Assembly: GCA_028293725.1 (NCBI GenBank)
Contig: JAQGOE010000204.1
Location: 5,965 to 69,964 of the forward strand
DNA from: Gammaproteobacteria bacterium
GTDB taxonomy: Bacteria; Pseudomonadota; Gammaproteobacteria; Steroidobacterales; Steroidobacteraceae
DNA length: 64,000 bases
Direction of reading: 5' to 3'
Position numbers and translations under genes: made by a program. Within the stretch, counting starts at the first letter, position 1; the number at the start of each line of letters is the position of its first letter. Of the stretch, positions 9,242 through 16,130 are shown in pieces. Under the pieces are notes generated by a model. That model was not told where the DNA came from and did not search any database. It worked only from the letters and a program-made list of their open reading frames with translations.

Positions 9242-9275
9242 CTCCGCAGCTTCGGCAACCGCCGAAGCTGCGGAG
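9242..9275 (+). promoter_or_regulatory. Perfect 15-bp hairpin that contains the ribosome binding site of the NYN-LOTUS gene
   Basis: Arms CTCCGCAGCTTCGGC (9242-9256) and GCCGAAGCTGCGGAG (9261-9275) pair without a mismatch around the 4-base loop AACC. The last four bases of the 3' arm, GGAG (9272-9275), sit 7 bases before the ATG at 9283 and are the only Shine-Dalgarno candidate. No T run follows, so this looks like a translation-control hairpin rather than a simple terminator of the preceding gene. It could be both. Confidence 0.6.
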
Positions 9276-9282
9276 CAAACCC

Positions 9283-10128
9283 ATGCCCTCGGGGGCCGAG
9301 ACCACCAACCTCGCGCTGTTCTGCGACTTCGAGAACATCGCCCTGGGCGTTCGCGACGCACGCTACGCGCAATTCGACATCACCCGGGTGCTCGAGCGAC
9401 TGTTACTCAAGGGCTCGATAGTCGTAAAGAAGGCCTACTGCGACTGGGACCGCTACAAGGAGTTCAAGGCCGGCATGCACCACGCGGGTTTCGAGCTCAT
9501 CGAGATCCCCCACGTCAAGCAGTCCGGTAAGAATTCGGCGGACATCCGCATGGTCGTCGATGCTCTCGATCTCTGTTATACAAAACCGCACGTCGACACG
9601 TTCGTCGTCATCAGCGGCGACTCGGATTTTTCCCCGCTCGTCAGCAAGCTGCGCGAGAACAACAAGGGAGTGATCGGCGTCGGTGTGAAAAATTCGACCT
9701 CCGATCTGCTGATCGCCAATTGCGACGAGTTCATCTACTACGACGACCTCGTCCGCGAGCAGATGAAATCCCGGCGCACCCCCCGCAAACGCGCCTCGGC
9801 GCAAGCCTCCGCCGCCGCGCAGCCAGCCCAAGCGGCCAGCGACAGCAAGGAGGAGTCCAAGGACGAGGACAAGAAGCAGGAGGCTTTCGATCTCGTCATG
9901 GCGACCATCGACGCACTACTCGCCGAGCGGGGCGCGGAAGACAAGATCTGGGGCTCGATGGTGAAGCAGACCTTGAAGCGGCGCAGCCCCGGGTTCAACG
10001 AAAGCTACTACGGCTTCCGCTCCTTCAACACCTTACTGGAAGAGGCCGCCAAGCGCCGCCTCATCGGGCTGGAGCGCGACGATAAGTCAGGCGGCTACGT
10101 GATTCACTCGCCGGCGGACGCCAGCTGA
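9283..10128 (+). CDS. NYN-domain putative ribonuclease with C-terminal LOTUS (OST-HTH) domain
   Basis: This is a 281-residue protein. Residues 8-155 form a NYN (PIN-like) domain: the acidic site is D15 in LFCDFENIA, then KNSADIRMVVDALD (D87, D93) and SGDSDFSPLV (D113, D115). A charged, low-complexity linker (about 160-200) leads to a LOTUS/OST-HTH domain (about 203-275; IWGSMVKQTLKRRSPGFNESYYGFRSFNTLLEE). NYN domains are metal-dependent RNases, and LOTUS domains bind RNA, so this is a predicted RNA-targeting nuclease. Its substrate is unknown. Its own start region lies just after a perfect hairpin that hides the ribosome binding site, which suggests feedback on its mRNA. Its 3' end overlaps the end of the convergent DUF6356 gene by 25 bases. 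Confidence 0.9.
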   Translation: MPSGAETTNLALFCDFENIALGVRDARYAQFDITRVLERLLLKGSIVVKKAYCDWDRYKEFKAGMHHAGFELIEIPHVKQSGKNSADIRMVVDALDLCYTKPHVDTFVVISGDSDFSPLVSKLRENNKGVIGVGVKNSTSDLLIANCDEFIYYDDLVREQMKSRRTPRKRASAQASAAAQPAQAASDSKEESKDEDKKQEAFDLVMATIDALLAERGAEDKIWGSMVKQTLKRRSPGFNESYYGFRSFNTLLEEAAKRRLIGLERDDKSGGYVIHSPADAS

Positions 10129-10370
10129 GAGGTGCCCACAGGCGGTCGTGACGCTGCTGCCCGGCGCCGGGTGGCTTGCATACGGGCGTGGAGCTCGTCG
10201 ATCGCCTCGCTGCCGGTGTGGACAAAGATGAACGGCAGTAGCGCGTGCAGCATGCAGGCCAAGCCCGCCACCACCATGCGTCCACCGAACCACCACGCGC
10301 GCACCAAGTGCTCCCCGTAGGTCTCGCCTACGGATTCGGGGTGATCGGTGAACAGTCGGTGGAAGCTCAT
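10104..10370 (-). CDS. DUF6356 family small membrane protein
   Basis: Starting at the ATG at 10370 this is an 88-residue protein: MSFHRLFTDHPESVGETYGEHLVRAWWFGGRMVVAGLACMLHALLPF. The opening H-RLF--HP-S--E-Y-EH motif and the following single hydrophobic stretch (about residues 30-52) are characteristic of DUF6356. The function is unknown. The C-terminal 35 residues are polar and poorly constrained. It is convergent with the NYN-LOTUS gene and divergent from the Lrp-type regulator, sharing that upstream region. Confidence 0.8.
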   Translation of the reverse strand: MSFHRLFTDHPESVGETYGEHLVRAWWFGGRMVVAGLACMLHALLPFIFVHTGSEAIDELHARMQATRRRAAASRPPVGTSQLASAGE

Positions 10371-10404
10371 GACCCCCATCCTAGCCCTATGGCTGAGCTA
10401 CCCG

Positions 10405-10451
10405 GTTGCGAAGGCATGGTAAAAGCCCCGCCCTTGCGCAACAATGTTGCG
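10405..10451 (+). promoter_or_regulatory. Probable Lrp/AsnC-type operator upstream of the regulator gene
   Basis: A perfect inverted repeat, CGCAAC-AAT-GTTGCG, lies at 10437-10451, 31 bases before the regulator's start. A further half-site GTTGCG lies at 10405-10410, 41 bases from its copy, about four helical turns. Lrp/AsnC regulators usually bind such short palindromes next to their own genes. Autoregulation is an inference. Confidence 0.5.
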
Positions 10452-10482
10452 TCTAAGGCCGGCCTTCGGAGAATACCGTTCC

Positions 10483-10950
10483 ATGGATAAGCTCGATCGC
10501 AAGATTTTGGAGCTGCTACAGCAGAACGGCGAGCTTACCGCGGCGGACATCGCGGATCGCGTTGGCCTGTCCAAGGCGCCCTGCTGGCGGCGAATCAAGA
10601 AGCTCCAGGAGGAAGGCGTCATCAAGCGGACCGTCGCCCTGCTCGATGCGCGCACACTGAACGTCGGCACGACGGTATTCGTGATGCTGAAGACGGCGAA
10701 ACACAACCAGGCGTGGTTCGATAAATTCGTGGGCGCCGTGCGCGACATCCCGGAGGTCACCGAGATCCACCGGATGAGCGGCGACGTCGATTACCTCATG
10801 CGCATCGTAGTCCCCGACATCGATGCCTACGACGTCGTCTACAAGCGGCTCATCTCGGCGGTGGAATTTCTCGATGTGAGCGCGAGTTTCGCGCTCGAAA
10901 CCATCAAGCACACGACCGCGCTGCCCTTGGACTATGTGAAGCTGGATTGA
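10483..10950 (+). CDS. Lrp/AsnC family transcriptional regulator
   Basis: From the ATG at 10483 (GGAGA at 10468-10472) the product is 155 residues, the usual Lrp length. The N-terminal winged helix reads MDKLDRKILELLQQNGELTAADIADRVGLSKAPCWRRIKKLQEEGVIKR, with the family-typical GLS..-C-RRI--L---GVI pattern. The C-terminal RAM domain (HNQAWFDKFVGAVRDIPEVTEIHRMSGDVDYLMRIVVPDIDAYD) binds amino acids and forms octamers. The end, SFALETIKHTTALPL, is the usual Lrp terminus. It may respond to an amino acid such as leucine, and it probably controls itself and perhaps the divergent DUF6356 gene. Confidence 0.92.
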   Translation: MDKLDRKILELLQQNGELTAADIADRVGLSKAPCWRRIKKLQEEGVIKRTVALLDARTLNVGTTVFVMLKTAKHNQAWFDKFVGAVRDIPEVTEIHRMSGDVDYLMRIVVPDIDAYDVVYKRLISAVEFLDVSASFALETIKHTTALPLDYVKLD

Positions 10951-10976
10951 GGGGAGCGCCCACCCAGGGCGCCCCG
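10951..10976. terminator. GC hairpin between convergent genes
   Basis: GGGG-a-GCGCCC pairs with GGGCGC-CCC around ACCCA, directly after the Lrp stop and before the stop of the minus-strand di-haem gene. There is no U run on either strand. It probably serves as a weak bidirectional terminator. Confidence 0.4.
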
Positions 10977-10992
10977 CTCCACCCAACCTGAT

Positions 10993-12399
10993 TTACAACG
11001 ACCGCAGGAAATTCAACAGGTCCTGCTGCTGGGCAGCGCTCAGCCCGTTGTAGTTCGCGATCACCCGGTTGGCTTCCGACGGCCCGAACTGGCCGCTCGA
11101 GCCCCGCTCGAACTCCTGACTGTTACCGCGGCCGCCGCCACCACCGCTGGCGTGATCCTGGATTGCCTGCACGAGATTGCTGGTCCGGCCGTCATGCAGG
11201 AAGAAGACCCGCTGGCCGAGCCCCCACAGTGGCGCGGTACGGAACTCGTCGCCAGCCGCTGCGCCCTGCAGGATGTTGTCCGCCAGCAGCGGTCCCATGC
11301 GATGCAGGGCCAGGTCGGAGTACAGGGCCGCCGTCTGGTTGGCGAGCGCCACCACTGCCGTGTTGTCCGTCTTCAAAGCCGGCGTGTGGCACATCGAGCA
11401 GCCGATGTTAGTGAAGGTCTTCTGCCCATTCGCGATGGAAGTCGCGCCGCCGGGAGTCGTCGTGGAGGGAGACGGCGGTCCGAGGTAGCGCATATAGAGG
11501 GCGAAGTTCTCGATATCGCTCAGGAGATTGCCTGTGGCGATCGGACTGGTCGCGCCGGTGATATCGTTGGGAGTCGTGGAAAACTGGCAGGTCGAGTTGA
11601 GGTCCCGCTCGGTCGGAAAGAGCTCGTTCGTGATGCCCTCCTCGACATTGTAGGCTTCACCGGAGAACAGCAGCAGCGAGACGTTCTGCGCCTTCCACCC
11701 GTAACGGGCAATTCTGCCGTCGTTGGGATTCGTGTTGAGATGCCCGGCGATGCCCAGTTGCGCCTTCTGGCCCGCGTTGGCCGCGAGATTGGCAGTCAGC
11801 GTCGTGTCCGGAATGTTCTCGACCAGGCCCAGACCGTAAGTCGGTGTGGGAATGCGCAGCGACACGTTACCCCTCTGAAACTGCGCGTTGAAGTTCTCCT
11901 GCACGGCTGTGCAACCGGCCGCGCTGCCCGAGGCGTCCACGCGCCCGCTGACGACGAAGAGCGAATGCACGCCACCGTCCCGGGTCCCGTTCGAAGTGAA
12001 TTTGAAGCGCGCCTCGCGGATCGGGCCGTTCGTCGTAATGAAAGTCGGCACGGTGTTGTTCGCGCCGAAGGCCGTTGCGAGCGCCACCTGCGGATTCGCG
12101 GCCGGCGAGGAGCCGCCATGGGTCGGAAACGAGTGACAGCCAACGCAGCTATCCAGGTTGAAACGCGGCCCGAGGCCGTCGGTGACCTGCTCGAGCTCCT
12201 TGAAGTTAGCCTGCCCGTTGAAGAACAACGTAGTCTGGTCGGTCGTGAGTCCTGGAACCGGATTCCCGACGGTATCGGTCGAGGCGGCGGGACGCAGGCC
12301 CGGATCCGCGGCGGCTGCCTGCGCAGTGGCCGACCCGGTAGCCCAACTCAACATAGAAATAACGACCGCGGTCGCGGTCCTCGTGACGTGCGAATTCAT
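10993..12399 (-). CDS. Exported di-haem cytochrome oxidoreductase (DUF1111 / COG3488 family)
   Basis: Starting at the ATG at 12399 (preceded by GGGGAG) this is a 468-residue protein with a signal peptide (MNSHVTRTATAVVISMLSWATGSATAQA). Two c-type haem sites are visible: CVGCH in the N-terminal third and CSMCH in the C-terminal half, next to FTNIGCSMCHTPALK and HRMGPLLADN. This arrangement, with QRVFFLHDGRTSNLVQAI, matches the di-haem oxidoreductase family related to MauG/cytochrome c peroxidases. It is expected in the periplasm, needing the Ccm haem-attachment system. The physiological substrate is unknown. It is monocistronic, facing the Lrp gene, with a palindromic site upstream at 12468-12483. 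Confidence 0.88.
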   Translation of the reverse strand: MNSHVTRTATAVVISMLSWATGSATAQAAAADPGLRPAASTDTVGNPVPGLTTDQTTLFFNGQANFKELEQVTDGLGPRFNLDSCVGCHSFPTHGGSSPAANPQVALATAFGANNTVPTFITTNGPIREARFKFTSNGTRDGGVHSLFVVSGRVDASGSAAGCTAVQENFNAQFQRGNVSLRIPTPTYGLGLVENIPDTTLTANLAANAGQKAQLGIAGHLNTNPNDGRIARYGWKAQNVSLLLFSGEAYNVEEGITNELFPTERDLNSTCQFSTTPNDITGATSPIATGNLLSDIENFALYMRYLGPPSPSTTTPGGATSIANGQKTFTNIGCSMCHTPALKTDNTAVVALANQTAALYSDLALHRMGPLLADNILQGAAAGDEFRTAPLWGLGQRVFFLHDGRTSNLVQAIQDHASGGGGGRGNSQEFERGSSGQFGPSEANRVIANYNGLSAAQQQDLLNFLRSL

Positions 12400-12437
12400 A
12401 ACTCCCCTTCCCGGCGTCCGTGAAACGATGCTTTTGA

Positions 12438-12483
12438 CGTGCACGAGTCAATGCAAAGGCCGCGCCTTACGTGCATGCACGTA
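12438..12483 (-). promoter_or_regulatory. Repeated CGTGCA palindromes upstream of the di-haem oxidoreductase
   Basis: A perfect 16-bp palindrome, TACGTGCATGCACGTA, lies at 12468-12483, and a shorter one, CGTGCACG, at 12438-12445, 34 bp away centre to centre. Both precede the ATG at 12399. Two related sites in front of one gene suggest binding of a dimeric regulator. The regulator is unknown. Confidence 0.5.
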
Positions 12484-12754
12484 CAGGTCGCGCCGGACAA
12501 GAGGTTGAAAACGTGAAGGTTTGTTACGTTCTCGCGCGATCAAACTCGCGTTGCGCAGGGCGCGCGTTGTCGCGCGCTGCGGACGCTATTGCGCCCGCTC
12601 GCGGCAAGCTGTTGATTTCAATGAAGCCGCCTTGTCGCGCCAGGCCGACGCGCCAGCGCTCCAAGACGCGGGCGGGAACACACCGCGGCCCGCCGGCAAT
12701 GTGTTATGTGAGGTCAGCGAGCTTGCGGAACAGTCTTTTTCATCACACCCGCGG

Positions 12755-12793
12755 CGGCTGACAGAACCAACCGCGTGTTGTCTTGGTCAGCCG
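12755..12793 (-). terminator. Bulged stem-loop beyond the efflux operon
   Basis: CGGCTGA and CCAA (12755-12761, 12767-12770) pair with TTGG and TCAGCCG (12783-12793), with a 5-base bulge and a 12-base loop. It lies 10 bases past the stop of the EmrA-like gene. No U run follows on the minus strand, so termination is uncertain. Confidence 0.35.
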
Positions 12794-12803
12794 ACGAGAC
12801 TGT

Positions 12804-14060
12804 TCACCGGCTGCCGTTGGAAGTCAGGCGCGTGGTGTCCCGCGAGACCTTGGGCCCTGTGTGATCGACCTTCGGCGCGGGCCGCGCGGCCTCCGCCGGA
12901 GCGTTATCCGCGACGATCTGCGCAATGCGCGCGCCGATCTCACTCATGTCGATCGCGTAGATGTCCGTGTTGAGTACCGGCTCCTTGCGGGGCGCCTGCG
13001 CGAGTTGCGACCCCGAATCGTCGCGCACGTCCACAACCGCGTGTGTCGACAGACCGATGCGTAACGGATGCGCGGCGACCTGCTGGGCGTCGAGGGTGAT
13101 GCGTACCGGTACGCGCTGTACGACCTTGATCCAATTGCCGGTGGCATTCTGTGCCGGCAACAGCGCGAACGCCGCGCCGGTACCCAGGCCGAGGCCCGCG
13201 ATCGTGCCCCGATACTCGACGTGCCCGCCGTAGAGGTCGGCTACGATTTTCACCGGCTGGCCAATCCGCATGCGAGTGAGCTGAACCTCCTTGAAGTTGG
13301 CTTCGACGCGCATGCGATCGAGCGGCACGATCGACAGCAAGGGGTTGCCCGAGACCGTGCGCTCGCCGAGCTGCGCGGGTCGTTTGGCGATATAGCCGGA
13401 AACCGGCGCGTGAATGCTCGTCCGTCGCAACGCGAGCCAGGCGCGCTCCACCGCGGTCGCGGCGCTCTGCACATCGGGGTTATCGGATACCCCGGTCCTG
13501 CCCAGGAGCGCTGTGCCACCGGCGAGATTCTTCTCCGCCGCAATCAAAGCCTGTTGACTCTCATTCACGGCTTCCTGGGCGTGCGAAATTTCCTCCGCGG
13601 ACACCGCGCCCGACTTACCCAGGCTCTCACGTCGGTCGAGGTCCGACCGCGCCCGATTGAGGTCCGCGCGTCTCTGGGCGAGAACAGCGCTCAACTCGTC
13701 GCGGCTGGTGAACACCGTGTGGACCTGCCTGACCGCCTTCGCGAGCTGATCCTCCGCCTCCTGCAAGGCGATGCGCGCGTCCGTGTCGTCGAGCCTCACT
13801 AGCTCCTGCCCCATCTGAACGTAGTCGGTCTCGTCCGCGTCAATGGACACGACCGTGCCACTGATCTGCGAGCTGACATTGACCATGTCACCGGCCACGT
13901 ACGAATCGTCTGTGTCCTCGTAATTCCGGGCGTACAGCCACCAGTAGGCCGTCGCGCCGACTGCGACGATCACGAATCCCGCTCCGGCGATGAGTAGCCA
14001 GCGGGTACGGCGGCGTTGCATCACCTGCGCCGGTGAGGAAGAAGCGACACTTGCGTCCAT
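12804..14060 (-). CDS. EmrA-like HlyD-family membrane fusion protein
   Basis: From the ATG at 14060 the product has 418 residues. A single N-terminal membrane anchor (RWLLIAGAGFVIVAVGATAYWWL) leads to NYEDTDDSYVAGDMVNVSSQISGTVVSI, the EmrA-type lipoyl half. A coiled-coil hairpin (about 95-195) and then SIHAPVSGYIAKRPAQLGERTVSGNPLLSIVPLD follow, the second lipoyl half. A beta-barrel domain and a Lys/Ala-rich tail complete it. EmrA-type proteins link an MFS pump in the inner membrane to an outer-membrane channel. The gene follows the OMF gene after one base and is the last of a marR-OMF-emrA set. No EmrB (14-helix DHA2 pump) follows. Confidence 0.92.
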   Translation of the reverse strand: MDASVASSSPAQVMQRRRTRWLLIAGAGFVIVAVGATAYWWLYARNYEDTDDSYVAGDMVNVSSQISGTVVSIDADETDYVQMGQELVRLDDTDARIALQEAEDQLAKAVRQVHTVFTSRDELSAVLAQRRADLNRARSDLDRRESLGKSGAVSAEEISHAQEAVNESQQALIAAEKNLAGGTALLGRTGVSDNPDVQSAATAVERAWLALRRTSIHAPVSGYIAKRPAQLGERTVSGNPLLSIVPLDRMRVEANFKEVQLTRMRIGQPVKIVADLYGGHVEYRGTIAGLGLGTGAAFALLPAQNATGNWIKVVQRVPVRITLDAQQVAAHPLRIGLSTHAVVDVRDDSGSQLAQAPRKEPVLNTDIYAIDMSEIGARIAQIVADNAPAEAARPAPKVDHTGPKVSRDTTRLTSNGSR

Positions 14061-14061
14061 A

Positions 14062-15492
14062 CTAGTTCGTGCTCTTGTAACCGCCACCCAGCGCCCGGAT
14101 GAGATCCGTACTGGTCGTGAGGCGGCGCGACTGCAATTCGGCGATCAATGCCTGCGCCAGAAATACCTGGTTCTCGGCCGACAGCACGCTGAGGTAGTTA
14201 TCGAGGCCCGCGCTGTAGCGCTGACGGGTGAGATCGTAGGAGTTTTGCGCGGCCTCGAGAGCGACCCGGGCGTCCGCGGTCACCTTGTCGATCGCCGCCC
14301 AGTTCGTCATGACATCCGCCACATCATGGATGGCATCGATCAGACTCTGGTTGTACTGCCCGACGGACAGATCGTATTGCGCCTGTTGGGCCTCCAGGGC
14401 ACCGCGCAACTGGCCGCGATTGAATACCGGCAGGCTGAACGCCGGACCACCCCCGACGATGGCGTCATTCGCGTCGAAGAGTTTCGACAGACCGACGGCC
14501 TGCAGGCCGGCGAAAGCAACGAGGTTTACGTTCGGATAGAAGGCCGCCTCGCTGGCCGCCACGCCGCGCGCGGCCGCTTCAACACGCCACCGGGCGGCGG
14601 TTACATCAGGGCGTCGGCCGAGGAGATCCACCGGCAAGGTCGACGGCAGTGCGATGTTGGCAGGCGCGGTGAGATGCGGGGGTTGCAGGTCGAGTCCGCG
14701 GTCTGGACCGACACCCACGAGCGCGGCTATTGCGTTACGTGTCGTGTCGATGTTCGCCTGGGTTGCGTCAACACTGGCGCGGACCAGGGCTACCTGGCCT
14801 TCCGACTGTTTTACGCGGGCAGTATTCTCCAGCCCCGCGGCCACCCGTTGCCGGGTCAGATCGAGAATGGACAACTGCTGCGCGAGATTGGCCTGCGTGA
14901 CATCCAGAAACGCATACGACAGGTTGAGTTGAAAATAAGCCCTTGCGACGGCAACGGCGAGCGCGAGTCGCGCGGCCGCTTTGTCGGCTTCGGCGGCCTG
15001 CACGGTAGCGCGTGCGGAGGCCAGCGCCTCGCGGTTGCGGCCCCAGAAGTCGATCTCGTAGCTGAAGTCCAGCGCGAGCTGCCCCTGGGTCACGAAGCTT
15101 CCCGCATACGGCGGCGGGTACAAGCCATTCTCCGGGAAACGTTGCTTGGTCACCTGGGCGTCCACCGTCGTAGTGGGCTCGCGCGCCGCCTTCGCCCGGG
15201 TCGCCTGTGATTGAGCCGAGCGCAGACGCGCCTGCGCGATCTCCAGAGACGGACTGCCCTCAAAAGACTCGGCGATCAGCGCATCGAGCTGCGGGTCACC
15301 GTAACCGGTCCACCAGGTGTCGGTAGGCCACGCCTCGGGAGCGACCGTTGCGTTGGCGAGCGTGCGGTTGGCGATTAGATTCTGTGGCGCAACGGCGGGC
15401 GTTGCATGCCAGTCGCCGCGCGAGACACACCCCGCGAGGACGGCATATGACATCGCGCCCAGCGCGACGGACAGTGGAACGGAGGTTTTCAT
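14062..15492 (-). CDS. Outer-membrane factor lipoprotein, NodT family
   Basis: This 476-residue protein starts with a lipoprotein signal (MKTSVPLSVALGAMSYAVLAGC, lipobox VLAGC). It has the duplicated OEP domain of TolC/NodT-type channels: one repeat includes SFEGSPSLEIAQARLRSAQSQATRAKA, and the second has AFYPNVNLVAFAGLQ and RQRYSAGLDNYLSVLSAENQVFLAQ. It would trimerise into the exit duct of a drug or solvent efflux pump with the membrane fusion protein encoded next. Its start overlaps the end of the marR gene by four bases (ATGA), so translation is coupled to the regulator. Confidence 0.93.
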   Translation of the reverse strand: MKTSVPLSVALGAMSYAVLAGCVSRGDWHATPAVAPQNLIANRTLANATVAPEAWPTDTWWTGYGDPQLDALIAESFEGSPSLEIAQARLRSAQSQATRAKAAREPTTTVDAQVTKQRFPENGLYPPPYAGSFVTQGQLALDFSYEIDFWGRNREALASARATVQAAEADKAAARLALAVAVARAYFQLNLSYAFLDVTQANLAQQLSILDLTRQRVAAGLENTARVKQSEGQVALVRASVDATQANIDTTRNAIAALVGVGPDRGLDLQPPHLTAPANIALPSTLPVDLLGRRPDVTAARWRVEAAARGVAASEAAFYPNVNLVAFAGLQAVGLSKLFDANDAIVGGGPAFSLPVFNRGQLRGALEAQQAQYDLSVGQYNQSLIDAIHDVADVMTNWAAIDKVTADARVALEAAQNSYDLTRQRYSAGLDNYLSVLSAENQVFLAQALIAELQSRRLTTSTDLIRALGGGYKSTN

Positions 15493-15971
15493 GAACTCAC
15501 CGGTTGCCCGTTGTGGATCATCCGGACCAGGTACTGTTTGAGGTTATCGACTTCCTCGGGACTGAATCCCGCCAGGTGGCGCGAGAGCACGTGAACCGCG
15601 GCAGCGCGCAATTGCGGCAACAGCTCGTTGCCCGTATCGGTAATCCGCAGGTACACCACGCGACGGTCCTCGGTACAACGCTCACGGCGCAGCACGGCCT
15701 TCTCTTCGAGTCGGTCGAGCATTCGAGTCATCGATCCCGTGTCGTAGTGCATAGTCCGGCACAAGTCGGCGGCAGTCTCGGCAATGCCATCCGCGACGTT
15801 CTTCAGCACCGCAAACTGCGCGCCTGTCACGCCGAACGGCTCGAGCTCGCCGTCGAGTCCGGTGAGCAGTGCCGACCGTGCGCGACCGATGAGGTGGCCG
15901 ACCACCATCTCGTCCTCGGGAATCCCATCCCGAGTGACACGAACGACTTCCGCTTGTGCGCTACGATTCAT
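15489..15971 (-). CDS. MarR family regulator of the efflux operon
   Basis: This 160-residue MarR protein has a helical N-terminus (VVGHLIGRARSALLTGLDGELEPFGVTGAQFAVLKNVADG). Its winged helix includes AADLCRTMHYDTGSMTRMLDRLEEKAVLRRERCTEDRRVVYLRIT, with the wing DRR. A dimerisation helix ends the protein. MarR repressors next to pump genes usually release DNA on binding phenolic or lipophilic compounds. It is first in an operon with the outer-membrane factor and membrane fusion genes, and probably represses itself and them. There is little Shine-Dalgarno sequence before the ATG. Confidence 0.92.
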   Translation of the reverse strand: MNRSAQAEVVRVTRDGIPEDEMVVGHLIGRARSALLTGLDGELEPFGVTGAQFAVLKNVADGIAETAADLCRTMHYDTGSMTRMLDRLEEKAVLRRERCTEDRRVVYLRITDTGNELLPQLRAAAVHVLSRHLAGFSPEEVDNLKQYLVRMIHNGQPVSS

Positions 15972-15973
15972 GT

Positions 15974-16015
15974 AGAATTACTGCCTGCACGACTACTGCC
16001 TGGGCAACTAATTCT
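15974..16015 (-). promoter_or_regulatory. Candidate MarR operator upstream of the efflux operon
   Basis: AGAATTA (15974-15980) and TAATTCT (16009-16015) form an inverted repeat. Between them, ACTGCCTG occurs twice (15980-15987, 15995-16002), and TGCC-TG-GGCA forms a small palindrome (15998-16007). All of this is within 45 bp of the MarR start codon. Symmetric sites here fit autoregulation. Confidence 0.45.
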
Positions 16016-16130
16016 CCGCCGAATGGCCTGATTGTCAAGAACTAAAGCCGGGGGACCTCAGGATCGTGAATAATTTCGCATTGAGCGCACCCTTGCGGTG
16101 CAGCATTCCTTCTTAGCGGAACGGCGGCGC

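Larger units (their letters stand above)
12400..12803. other. Gene-free stretch between the di-haem oxidoreductase and the efflux operon
   Basis: About 400 bp without a credible gene. The end near 12440-12483 carries the CGTGCA palindromes described separately. The end near 12755-12793 carries a stem-loop beyond the efflux operon. The middle (about 12500-12740) is GC-rich with many GCGC steps; I see nothing definable in it. Confidence 0.4.
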
